Part shown: in pieces, positions 1 through 6,189 of the stretch
Layout: each line of letters starts with the position of its first letter
Position numbering within the stretch: the first letter of the stretch is position 1
DNA from: Bacteroidota bacterium
GTDB taxonomy: Bacteria > Bacteroidota > Rhodothermia > Rhodothermales > UBA10348
NCBI GenBank assembly: GCA_018623785.1
Contig: JAAZVD010000034.1
Coordinates: 1 to 10,048, forward strand
DNA: 10,048 bases
Reading direction: 5' to 3'
The notes under the pieces: model-generated
Told to the model about the DNA's origin: nothing
Databases searched by the model: none
Seen by the model: only the letters and a program-made list of their open reading frames with translations
Translations under genes and position numbers: made by a program

Positions 1-234
1 CTGATACTGGCCATGGCCCTGATTTTTGGCGGAGCCTTTGCGTTGGCTTTCGGCCTGATTGCCCTGATCATGGAGGGCCTGTTCGCACCAGACGAACAGG
101 CCCTCATGGCAGGTTTCGCTGCCTTTATCGGTTTCCTTTTCATGGCCCTCCTGGCCCGCAGGAGTATGCGGGACCAGGCAGCAAACAAGGACTCATTGGA
201 CGATCATGCAGGCTCTTCGACGTCTACTTGGTAG
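1..234 (+). CDS. Small two-helix membrane protein, 5' end possibly outside the window
   Basis: I do not recognise the family. The frame is open from base 1 to a TAG at 232-234. The first ATG in the window is at 13, but no Shine-Dalgarno sequence precedes it and the hydrophobic run already starts at base 1, so the true start may lie upstream. Two hydrophobic segments are visible: the first 22 or so residues, and a second segment ending in Ala-Arg-Arg. A short acidic loop (APDEQ) separates them. A hydrophilic tail of about 25 residues follows the Arg pair, which by the positive-inside rule would place it in the cytoplasm. The last 31 bases overlap the 3' end of the convergent phosphorylase gene. 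It could be the C-terminal part of a larger membrane protein. Membrane character is fairly clear; function is unknown. Confidence 0.5.
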   Translation: MILAMALIFGGAFALAFGLIALIMEGLFAPDEQALMAGFAAFIGFLFMALLARRSMRDQAANKDSLDDHAGSSTSTW

Positions 235-2255
235 AGCTGGTTGACGTAGTCCAGGATCATGCGATGCGCACTGAATTGATAGGTCAGCGTTCGTATCGAG
301 GAGCGAATCATGCTGATCCACTCATGCGGTAAACCGTCCGGACCACGATTGTTGAACATCGGGAGGACCTGATTCTCCAAAACCGAATACAGGTACTCTG
401 CATCTTCCGCATCCTGTATTTCCGGGTTCTTGATTTCGTGGGACGCTTCGTTGCCGATGGCCCAGCCGTTGTTGCCGTTGTACCCTTCGGGCCACCAGCC
501 GTCCAGGATGGACAGGTTCAGGCCACCATGGAGGGCAATTTTCTGACCGCTCGTTCCCGAAGCTTCGTACGGACGTCTCGGGTTGTTGAGCCAGATATCA
601 CAGCCTGAGATGAGCATCCGACCGATCTCCATGTTGTAGTTCTCCAGGAAGATCAGTCGCCCTTTGAATTCAGAGCGTTGGGAGAGCTCATAGATCTGGC
701 GAATGAAGGCTTGGCCCTCTTCATCTTTCGGGTGGGCCTTTCCGGCATAGATGACCTGGATATTCCGCTCGTGTTTGCAGAAGAGGTCGGCTACGCGTTC
801 AACATCGGAAAAGAGCAGAGGGGCTCGCTTGTAGGTTGCAAAGCGGCGCGCAAATCCGATGGTCAGCGCACGCGGATTGAGAAGACTCTCCTGCGGTAGC
901 GTTTGGTGGGCAACCTGACGCGCAACAAAATCAATCAGGTTCTGACGCAACTTGCGTCTGTACTCCCAGATGGCCGCATCCGATATCTGATCGATCTTGT
1001 CCCAGGTGGATTGCTTCTCCCGATCATTTGTCCATGATCCAAGATTGACCCGAAGGAAGGTACGTGAGGCGGGCGAAGCCCAGGTGGGCAGATGAATCCC
1101 GTTGGTTACATGCGAGATAGGCACCTCGTCGACGGGAAGATGTGGATACAGGTGGTGCCACTGCCTGCGTGCGACTTCGCCATTGAGCTTGGATACCCCG
1201 TTGGCAGCCCGGGCCAGTTTGAGCCCGAGGATGGTCATAGTGAACTCCTCTGCATGATCCTGCTCGTCCACACGACCCAGACCCAGCAGTGTGGTCTCGT
1301 CCACACCCAACTCGCTGCGCAAGGTGGACATGGCCCAGTTGAATTGCTCGGGGGAGAATCGATCGTGTCCCGCCGGCACCGGGGTGTGAGTGGTGAATAC
1401 GCAGCGCTTGCGTACCTCCTCGCAGGCTTGCCCCCAGAGCCTTCCCTGCTGCAGCTCTTCCTTGAGCAGCTCAAGGGTCAAGAAAGCGCAATGACCTTCG
1501 TTCATATGGTAGACATCGGTTTCTACGCCGAGTGCGCGCAGCATGCGCAGCCCACCAATCCCGAGAATGATCTCTTGCTGAATACGTGTAATCCTGTCGC
1601 CTTGGTAGAGTCGGCGCGTCAGGAAGCGAATCCAGTACGGGTTGTCTGAAAAGTCAGTGTCAAGCAGGTAAAGTGTCGATTTACCCACCTGCATGCGGAA
1701 GGCCCGGATCCGCACCGGCTCATCTCCCGAGTGCACCGTGACAACGAGTGCGTTGCCCTCTTCATCCGTAACCAGTTCCACCGGGTGATCGGTTACATCG
1801 ATGGCGGGATAGTCATCATGCTGATGACCTTTCTCATCGAAATACTGCCTGAAGTAGCCTTCCCGGATAAAGAGACCGACAGCTGTAAACGGCAATCCCA
1901 CATCGGAAGCGGCCTTTACATGGTCACCGGCCAGGATGCCTAGTCCCCCGGAATACAGGGGCATACTCTCATGCAGGCCGTACTCCATGCAGAAGTAGGA
2001 TACCCGAGGTCCATCTTCCTGACCGCCGGGCTCGTCCATGTAGCGGCGAAACTTGCGGTAGACCGAATCGATTTGCTCGATGACATAGGGATCCTCAAGC
2101 GCATCTTTCTTGGCGTACTTGAGCGCAACGATCGGGTTGTTGCGATGCGACTGGAAGGCGTGACGGTTCAGACGGGTGAACAGGGTGAGAGCATCGGGAT
2201 TCCAGCTCCACCACAGGTTCTCACTCAGTTCTCGTAGTTGGTCCTGGGGGGTCAT
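204..2255 (-). CDS. glgP: Alpha-glucan (glycogen/maltodextrin) phosphorylase, short GT35 type
   Basis: This enzyme removes terminal glucose from alpha-1,4-glucans with phosphate, giving glucose-1-phosphate in the cytoplasm. I chose the ATG at 2255 (683 aa). It opens with TPQDQLRELSENLWWSWNP, the usual beginning of the DUF3417 N-terminal domain of bacterial alpha-glucan phosphorylases. An upstream ATG at 2345 would add 30 low-complexity residues and would overlap the operator. The active-site block EASGTSGQK is visible near residue 572, with the expected PLP-binding Lys, followed by LHGGLNLSILDGWWPEG. The conserved SYFCMEYGLHESMPLYSGG, GILAGDH and HMNEGH segments are also present. The protein ends soon after the PLP domain, so this is the shorter form of the family. 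It is transcribed away from prmC. A LacI-type operator overlaps its candidate promoter, which suggests control by glucan availability. The family is certain; the natural substrate (stored glycogen or imported maltodextrin) is not. Confidence 0.95.
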   Translation of the reverse strand: MTPQDQLRELSENLWWSWNPDALTLFTRLNRHAFQSHRNNPIVALKYAKKDALEDPYVIEQIDSVYRKFRRYMDEPGGQEDGPRVSYFCMEYGLHESMPLYSGGLGILAGDHVKAASDVGLPFTAVGLFIREGYFRQYFDEKGHQHDDYPAIDVTDHPVELVTDEEGNALVVTVHSGDEPVRIRAFRMQVGKSTLYLLDTDFSDNPYWIRFLTRRLYQGDRITRIQQEIILGIGGLRMLRALGVETDVYHMNEGHCAFLTLELLKEELQQGRLWGQACEEVRKRCVFTTHTPVPAGHDRFSPEQFNWAMSTLRSELGVDETTLLGLGRVDEQDHAEEFTMTILGLKLARAANGVSKLNGEVARRQWHHLYPHLPVDEVPISHVTNGIHLPTWASPASRTFLRVNLGSWTNDREKQSTWDKIDQISDAAIWEYRRKLRQNLIDFVARQVAHQTLPQESLLNPRALTIGFARRFATYKRAPLLFSDVERVADLFCKHERNIQVIYAGKAHPKDEEGQAFIRQIYELSQRSEFKGRLIFLENYNMEIGRMLISGCDIWLNNPRRPYEASGTSGQKIALHGGLNLSILDGWWPEGYNGNNGWAIGNEASHEIKNPEIQDAEDAEYLYSVLENQVLPMFNNRGPDGLPHEWISMIRSSIRTLTYQFSAHRMILDYVNQLYQVDVEEPA

Positions 2256-2341
2256 GATTGGCCTGGGAGGCAGAATAAGAGAGGAATGTGGTTTGTTCGC
2301 AGATCGTGGCGATCTTCCGGGGTATCCGCTCGTGTGCGGGG

Positions 2342-2370
2342 ACATGTAAACGCTTACATGGTACGGTCAA
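2342..2370 (-). promoter_or_regulatory. Candidate promoter of the phosphorylase gene
   Basis: On the minus strand a TTGACC hexamer (2365-2370), a good match to a sigma-70 -35 box, follows a run of seven T. Sixteen bases downstream is TACATG (2343-2348), a poor -10 match. The LacI-type operator covers the spacer and the -10 region. The -35 and operator arrangement is suggestive, but the -10 is weak, so the exact start of transcription is uncertain. Confidence 0.35.
2345..2358. promoter_or_regulatory. LacI-family operator upstream of the phosphorylase gene
   Basis: TGTAAACGCTTACA is a near-palindrome centred on CpG, and its arms extend outward to CATGTAA/TTACATG (2343-2360). It fits the pattern TGTAANCGNTTACA used by GalR/CcpA-like LacI-family proteins, and it differs at one base from the palindrome before the repressor gene at 7542. 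It lies 90 bp upstream of the phosphorylase ATG and about 100 bp upstream of divergent prmC. Repression of the phosphorylase is the likely role, because the site overlaps the candidate promoter on that strand. Confidence 0.8.
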
Positions 2371-2403
2371 AAAAAGGCCCGGCTGCGGGTAGATGTCGCC
2401 GGG
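2369..2403 (-). terminator. Terminator-like hairpin with T7 tract, reading toward the phosphorylase
   Basis: On the minus strand CCCGGC (2398-2403) can pair with GCCGGG (2378-2383) across a 14-base loop. Two C and then seven T follow immediately (2369-2375). This is the shape of an intrinsic terminator, with a short but all-GC stem. No minus-strand gene lies upstream to be terminated, since prmC runs the other way. It could block antisense transcription coming out of prmC, or be fortuitous. An alternative 4-bp stem with a 4-base loop exists inside the same stretch. Confidence 0.3.
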
Positions 2404-2409
2404 TGCATC

Positions 2410-2425
2410 GGTCGCAGACGCGACC
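2410..2425. repeat. Short perfect hairpin upstream of prmC
   Basis: GGTCGC (2410-2415) and GCGACC (2420-2425) form a perfect 6-bp stem around the tetraloop AGAC, ending 35 bases before the prmC start codon. It could be a small operator or a structure in the prmC leader. No T tract follows, so it is not a terminator. Its role is unknown. Confidence 0.3.
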
Positions 2426-2460
2426 TCTTGGACTGCGGAATATAAGACGAGGATCAGATC

Positions 2461-3330
2461 ATGTGCAGGAATCAGGGCGAGAGTGTAGCAACGGTGCTTG
2501 AGCGTACCGCCAAAAAGCTCGAGGCACACGGCATTGAAAATGCCTCCAAGGAAGCGGAATGGCTGTTGATGCATGTTACAGGCCGATCCCGTCTGGACCT
2601 CATCATCCGCCCGGATCAGGGAGTCAGCCCTGCCGAGGAGATACACCTTAGTACGCTCCTCGAACGCCGCTGCGCCAGGGAGCCGCTGCAGTACATCATT
2701 GGCTCGGCCGACTTTCATGGTCGGACTTTCTTCGTCAACCCGAGCGTGCTTATTCCCCGACCAGAGACCGAGGAACTGGTCGAGGCTGTTCTCGAGCTTC
2801 CTGCTTCGGACGTGGCAGGCGGTGTGATCGATCTCGGTACCGGCTCCGGATGTATTCCTATTTCCATAGCCCTCGAACGCAAGGGCGTATCGTGCACCGG
2901 GGTTGACCTGTCTTCAAAAGCCCTCGACGTAGCTCGTGCCAATGCCACGCACCTGAAGGCACGCGTAACCTGGGTAGAGGCAGATATGGCGGATCCCTCC
3001 TTGCCTCGATTCATTGGAGAAGCGGCCTCGGTGCTCGTGTCGAACCCACCCTACATCCCGCAGGCGGAAAAGGCCTCGATGCAGGCGGAAGTGCTTCAGT
3101 ATGAGCCACACATGGCACTTTTTGCTGGAGAAGACCACCTGTACTTCTACAAAGTCATCGCCGATCAGGCTGGTCGGTTGCTGTGCGCGGGAGGCCATGT
3201 CTTGGTCGAAATTCATGCAGACGCCGGGGAAGCGGTACGCCACCTTTTCAAGGAAGCCGGCATGCGTGATGTGATATTGCAGCAGGACATGGCAGGTCGT
3301 GACCGCATCGTGCGCGCGCGGGTTCCTTGA
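2461..3330 (+). CDS. prmC: Peptide chain release factor N5-glutamine methyltransferase
   Basis: PrmC (HemK) transfers a methyl group from S-adenosylmethionine to the Gln of the GGQ motif in release factors RF1 and RF2 in the cytoplasm, which speeds termination of translation. The 289-aa length is normal for the family. An N-terminal helical domain (about residues 8-75) is followed by PLQYIIGSADFHG, then by PRPETE (99-104), the Rossmann SAM-binding motif DLGTGSG (124-130), and the signature SNPPYIP (194-200), whose Asn-Pro-Pro-Tyr binds the glutamine substrate. The ATG at 2461 is preceded by GAGG at 2449-2452 with 8-base spacing, which supports this start. In many bacteria prmC follows prfA; here it stands alone, divergent from the phosphorylase gene, so it may be constitutive or touched by the shared regulatory region. 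Confidence 0.96.
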   Translation: MCRNQGESVATVLERTAKKLEAHGIENASKEAEWLLMHVTGRSRLDLIIRPDQGVSPAEEIHLSTLLERRCAREPLQYIIGSADFHGRTFFVNPSVLIPRPETEELVEAVLELPASDVAGGVIDLGTGSGCIPISIALERKGVSCTGVDLSSKALDVARANATHLKARVTWVEADMADPSLPRFIGEAASVLVSNPPYIPQAEKASMQAEVLQYEPHMALFAGEDHLYFYKVIADQAGRLLCAGGHVLVEIHADAGEAVRHLFKEAGMRDVILQQDMAGRDRIVRARVP

Positions 3331-3440
3331 ATGCGATGCGGGATGCAACGCGCCGCTTGTTGCCTTGGTGCGGACCTTCGAGACCCGAGCTATCGTTTAA
3401 GAGGCTCAATACGGAGCCGATTACGTAGCCTGTACCGCGT

Positions 3441-3500
3441 CTCCAATTTTTATCGATGGCCGCCACTTTTTACCGGTAGCCACCACTTTTCATCGGCAGA
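3441..3500 (+). repeat. Three imperfect 20-bp tandem repeats
   Basis: Three contiguous 20-base units (3441-3460, 3461-3480, 3481-3500) share the pattern CNCCA[A/C]TTTT[T/C]A[T/C]CG near constant spacing, with G at unit position 19. Part of a degenerate fourth unit may continue to about 3515 (CACTTCGACATCG). The 20-base period is not a multiple of three, so the array is not coding. It corresponds to about two helical turns, so repeated protein-binding sites would lie on one face of the DNA. The array lies just before the lipoprotein start codon. Confidence 0.6.
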
Positions 3501-3514
3501 CACTTCGACATCGC

Positions 3515-4186
3515 GTGTTCATTCCAGCCCAATCGCGCCCCCTGTCCGTCCTGCTCGTCTGGTCGTTCTTCGTGACCGGATGCACGGCGCCGCGTGTGAC
3601 CATGACACCTGTCCGGGCAGATCACGTGGAAACTGTGGCCTTCACCAGTATGGCCGATCGGGTGGATATTGTGGACATGGCCACGTCCGCGCTCATCCGA
3701 TCCAACTTCTCCATCACACTGGCCAATGATCGTATCGGGTTGGTGCAGTCGGACTTCATTCCGCTCTCGCGGGTACAGAAGGCCCTGAACGACACGTTGG
3801 ACGTCGTGCCCGACTTCGACAATCTCCTGTTGCGGATTGCTGTTAACGCCGAACGTGGAGACGAAGCCAAGTATGTTCAGGTCAAGGGTACTTTTCAGCG
3901 TATTTCGGGCCCGGTTCAGCCGTCGGACCAGATGCTGGGTTTGTACTGGCTTGAGCAGGTTGCCGAGCGTATCGCAGGCGATGTAGAGGCTCCCTTTACC
4001 CACCAGGTCAGCGATTCCACCTACGTCCGGCTTATGGCGGCGCGTGGTACGTCGAAAGAAAATGGACAACGCTCACGAGTCAGCGGTGCTGTACGGGTGG
4101 CAGGAGTGCTCTTTGCCACACTGTTTGTATTGACTCTGGCCTCCGGCGCTTTTGGCCCGGTTCAAACACCCACCCCCGCCCAATAG
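3515..4186 (+). CDS. Predicted lipoprotein of unknown function
   Basis: I do not recognise a family. The GTG at 3515 begins a lipoprotein signal peptide: Arg at residue 8, a hydrophobic core (residues 10-20) and the lipobox VTGC with Cys23 as the expected lipidation site. The mature part (about residues 35-175) looks like a mixed alpha/beta domain without obvious catalytic motifs. A second hydrophobic stretch near the C-terminus (about 194-213) is long enough to span a membrane and is followed by a Pro/Thr-rich tail, which is unusual for a lipoprotein. No clear Shine-Dalgarno precedes the GTG, and the 20-bp repeat array ends 14 bases upstream. The stop is 8 bases before the amidohydrolase start, so the two genes are very likely cotranscribed. 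The protein probably acts at the cell envelope, but its function is unknown. Confidence 0.75.
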   Translation: MFIPAQSRPLSVLLVWSFFVTGCTAPRVTMTPVRADHVETVAFTSMADRVDIVDMATSALIRSNFSITLANDRIGLVQSDFIPLSRVQKALNDTLDVVPDFDNLLLRIAVNAERGDEAKYVQVKGTFQRISGPVQPSDQMLGLYWLEQVAERIAGDVEAPFTHQVSDSTYVRLMAARGTSKENGQRSRVSGAVRVAGVLFATLFVLTLASGAFGPVQTPTPAQ

Positions 4187-4193
4187 AGGAAGG
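4186..4193 (+). promoter_or_regulatory. Ribosome binding site supporting a TTG start
   Basis: GAGGAAGG overlaps the last base of the lipoprotein stop codon and lies 1-5 bases before TTG at 4195. There is no in-frame ATG nearby, so this purine tract decides the start of the amidohydrolase and implies translation coupled to the lipoprotein gene. Confidence 0.6.
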
Positions 4194-4194
4194 T

Positions 4195-5049
4195 TTGCCT
4201 ACCATTGCACTCATTCAACAGAAGGCTGGACCCGATCCGGAAGCCAACCTTCTCCTCGGTCTCAAGAATGCAAGGGAAGCCGCGGCGTCAGGGGCAGATA
4301 TCATTGCCTTTGCCGAGGTAGCCTTTCAGCAGTTTTTCCCGCAGCAGCGGCTCACGGGCGATCGGTTCCGATTCACGGAGCCTATTCCGGGGCCGACAAC
4401 GGACGCATTTTCAGCCCTAGCTCGGGAATTGGGAGTGGTCTTCGTTCTCAATCTTTACGAGCGGGATGGCGATAAGGCCTATGACAGTTCTCCGGTGATT
4501 GACGCGGACGGCTCTCTTCTCGGAGTCACGCGGATGATGCACATCACGCATTACGACGGATTCTTTGAACAGGATTACTACGATCCCGGAGATCGGGGTG
4601 CACCGGTCTTCGAGACACGGTTTGGTCGGATTGGCGTATGCATTTGCTATGACAGGCACTATCCGGAATTCTTGCGGGCCCTTGCCGTGCAGCAGGCAGA
4701 CCTTGTTGTCGTGCCACAGGCGGGAGCCGTCGGGGAGTGGCCTGACGGGGTCTACGAGGCGGAATTACAGGCAGGCTCGTTTCAGCATGGTTTTTACATG
4801 GCCCTGGCCAATCGGGTCGGGGAAGAGTCTGTACTGACATTCGAGGGGTCGTCTTTCGTGACAGATCCCAACGGTTCAGTCATAGCACGGGCCCCAGCCC
4901 ATGAAGAAACGACATTGATGGTTGACCTGGACCTCAGTCTGGTGGAGCGCTCCGCGGCAAGAACCCTGTTCATGCAACATCGACGCCCGGATGCGTATCA
5001 GAAAGGCTCAGTAGCCATCATCGAAACGGAGGATAGGGCAGTACAGTGA
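4195..5049 (+). CDS. Nitrilase-superfamily carbon-nitrogen hydrolase with a substituted catalytic Lys
   Basis: This is a cytoplasmic amidase or carbamoylase-like enzyme (284 aa). Members cleave C-N bonds with a Glu-Lys-Cys triad. Here Glu41 (FAEVAF) and the nucleophile Cys151 (GVCICYDRHYPEF) are clear, and the accessory Glu125 (FFEQDYYDPGD) is present. The position that reads YRKxHIP in N-carbamoylputrescine amidases and beta-ureidopropionases instead reads TRMMHIT (residues 112-118), so Met114 replaces the catalytic Lys. Overall resemblance is to the AguB/ureidopropionase branch, but the substrate cannot be assigned. I chose the TTG at 4195 because GAGGAAGG (4186-4193) lies just before it and the product then begins at the conserved first beta strand (TIALIQQ). 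It follows the lipoprotein gene by 8 bases and overlaps the next gene by 4 (GTGA), so the three form an operon-like block. Confidence 0.9.
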   Translation: MPTIALIQQKAGPDPEANLLLGLKNAREAAASGADIIAFAEVAFQQFFPQQRLTGDRFRFTEPIPGPTTDAFSALARELGVVFVLNLYERDGDKAYDSSPVIDADGSLLGVTRMMHITHYDGFFEQDYYDPGDRGAPVFETRFGRIGVCICYDRHYPEFLRALAVQQADLVVVPQAGAVGEWPDGVYEAELQAGSFQHGFYMALANRVGEESVLTFEGSSFVTDPNGSVIARAPAHEETTLMVDLDLSLVERSAARTLFMQHRRPDAYQKGSVAIIETEDRAVQ

Positions 5050-5558
5050 GAGCAGGAGAAGAAGAAGGAGGCATGCAGGTCCTGGAATCGCGATTTGACC
5101 TGAACGAAAGGCGCGTCTGGTTCGGCAAAGCCAAGTTGCTGGCCGACAGGATTGTCCTCAAGGGACTGGGCTATCACCGTCGCATCTACCTGAAGGATAT
5201 CGTCGAAGTCCGCTGGGCAAGCGATGAGCTTGTGATTGTCTTGGAGGGCGGCGAAGAGTTAGATCTGGCAATACGGGCAGCTGCCTTGTGGAAGTACGAA
5301 TTACAAGCCCGATGTGGCCTCAAGGACGCTCAGTCCAGTGGTGCGCGTGCAGGCATGCTCCCTTCGCAGGCCGAGGACCCTCCTGCGGATGCCGGCAAAA
5401 CGGATTTGCACTCCGAAGTAGCATTCCAACCCGTAGAGACGTTCTTGGGGAGCACCTCTTCATACCGCATCCGGGATACATTCGCATCCGATCAGGGTGC
5501 TTCCTCCTTTGCAGAGGGGCCTGCTTCCAATGAACAGGATTTGGATCGGTCTGAGTGA
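5046..5558 (+). CDS. Protein of unknown function with an N-terminal beta-rich domain
   Basis: I do not recognise a named family. The first 90 or so residues alternate short hydrophobic strands and charged turns (VWFGKAKLLADRIVLKG, then RIYLKDIVEVRW, then ELVIVLEGGEELDL) and end in a helix. This resembles a small PH- or GRAM-like beta fold that could bind a lipid or peptide. The remaining 80 residues are rich in Ser, Ala, Gly, Asp and Glu and look disordered. No signal peptide or membrane segment is seen, so it is probably cytoplasmic. The GTG at 5046 overlaps the preceding TGA as GTGA and has AGGG seven bases upstream. An in-frame ATG at 5073 is the alternative, but its AAGGAGG (5065-5071) is only one base away. 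The gene closes the three-gene cluster, 33 bases from the convergent thioredoxin-like gene. Confidence 0.7.
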   Translation: MRAGEEEGGMQVLESRFDLNERRVWFGKAKLLADRIVLKGLGYHRRIYLKDIVEVRWASDELVIVLEGGEELDLAIRAAALWKYELQARCGLKDAQSSGARAGMLPSQAEDPPADAGKTDLHSEVAFQPVETFLGSTSSYRIRDTFASDQGASSFAEGPASNEQDLDRSE

Positions 5559-5591
5559 CAATACGCCGATCACGCAGGATTTACCGACGCA

Positions 5592-6143
5592 TCAGCCCCC
5601 TTCCGACGCGTTTTCTGAACGCATGAAAGCCTGGAAATCCATTTCCCGGAACGATTCTGATCCGATAAAGCGAAGGACGTCGTAGAAATCCTCGTAAGCA
5701 TGAAAGCCCTGAAGCCGCGTGATGTAGGTGCCGTCGGGCTCAAGAAACACGGTTGTTGGCGTGGCAGTTGCGCCAAAACCCGCCGACAGCATTTGGGAGC
5801 TCATGGTATACCCCCGGTAGGACAGCGTGTCGTCATCCAGGTCTATATCCAAGCGGCCCAGTTCGAACCGATCAAGCAGATAGGCCTGCAGGTCTGGCTG
5901 TGTGTACACTTCAGTTTGCTGACGCCGGCACCAGCCGCACGTTCTGGACCAAACATCAACGAGGACGATACGATCGGACGCCTTGGCTGCTTCCAAGGCG
6001 TCCGGGAACGCTGGCCACTCCAATGGGGGTGCGAGCGTGGGATCTGTCTCGGTGTCTTGTCCGGATACCGACTGGGAAAGGACGACGGAGACCAGCAGTA
6101 TGGCCAGAAAAGCAAGCCGCTTGGGGACGCGAAGCATCGGCAT
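5592..6143 (-). CDS. Secreted thioredoxin-fold protein with CGWC active site
   Basis: The product is probably a periplasmic thiol-disulfide protein. From the ATG at 6143 it is 183 aa. It opens with a Sec-type signal peptide (MPMLRVPKR, a hydrophobic core to about residue 22, then SQSVSGQ, likely cleaved near residue 28). The mature protein has the thioredoxin pattern: a strand IVLVDVWS, the redox motif CGWC (residues 69-72), and the cis-Pro loop ATPTTVF (Pro129) before a strand and a C-terminal helix. The spacing resembles the Thioredoxin_7/DsbD-gamma group more than classical TrxA. A further in-frame ATG at 6236 would add 31 residues before the signal peptide and would overlap the glycosyltransferase gene, so I reject it; the ATG at 6137 is also possible. 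The gene follows the glycosyltransferase by 46 bases on the same strand and is probably cotranscribed. Its redox partner is unknown. Confidence 0.85.
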   Translation of the reverse strand: MPMLRVPKRLAFLAILLVSVVLSQSVSGQDTETDPTLAPPLEWPAFPDALEAAKASDRIVLVDVWSRTCGWCRRQQTEVYTQPDLQAYLLDRFELGRLDIDLDDDTLSYRGYTMSSQMLSAGFGATATPTTVFLEPDGTYITRLQGFHAYEDFYDVLRFIGSESFREMDFQAFMRSENASEGG

Positions 6144-6189
6144 CAGCTCAGTGTGGACGAGGGTGTTCGTGGGTGGAACGGTGGGGTTG

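Noticed and set aside
1092..1649. 185-codon plus-strand open frame inside the phosphorylase gene
   Set aside because: It is antisense to a well-conserved enzyme region and its product has no recognisable features; a shadow frame.
3389..3402. Possible third LacI-type operator (AGCTATCGTTTAAG)
   Set aside because: Only the central CG and part of the right half fit; the left half and the terminal bases do not match the two good sites.
3403..3418. GGCTC/GAGCC hairpin after prmC as a terminator
   Set aside because: A 5-bp stem without any T run after it; not enough to call.
5020..5034. 15-base match TCATCGAAACGGAGG shared with the GH13 gene near 9689
   Set aside because: Both copies lie in coding sequence and encode Ile-Glu-Thr-Glu; this looks like a coding coincidence, not a repeat element.
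5544..5571. GATCGG/CCGATC inverted repeat between the convergent genes as a terminator
   Set aside because: The loop is 16 bases, the stem only 6, and no T tract follows on either strand.
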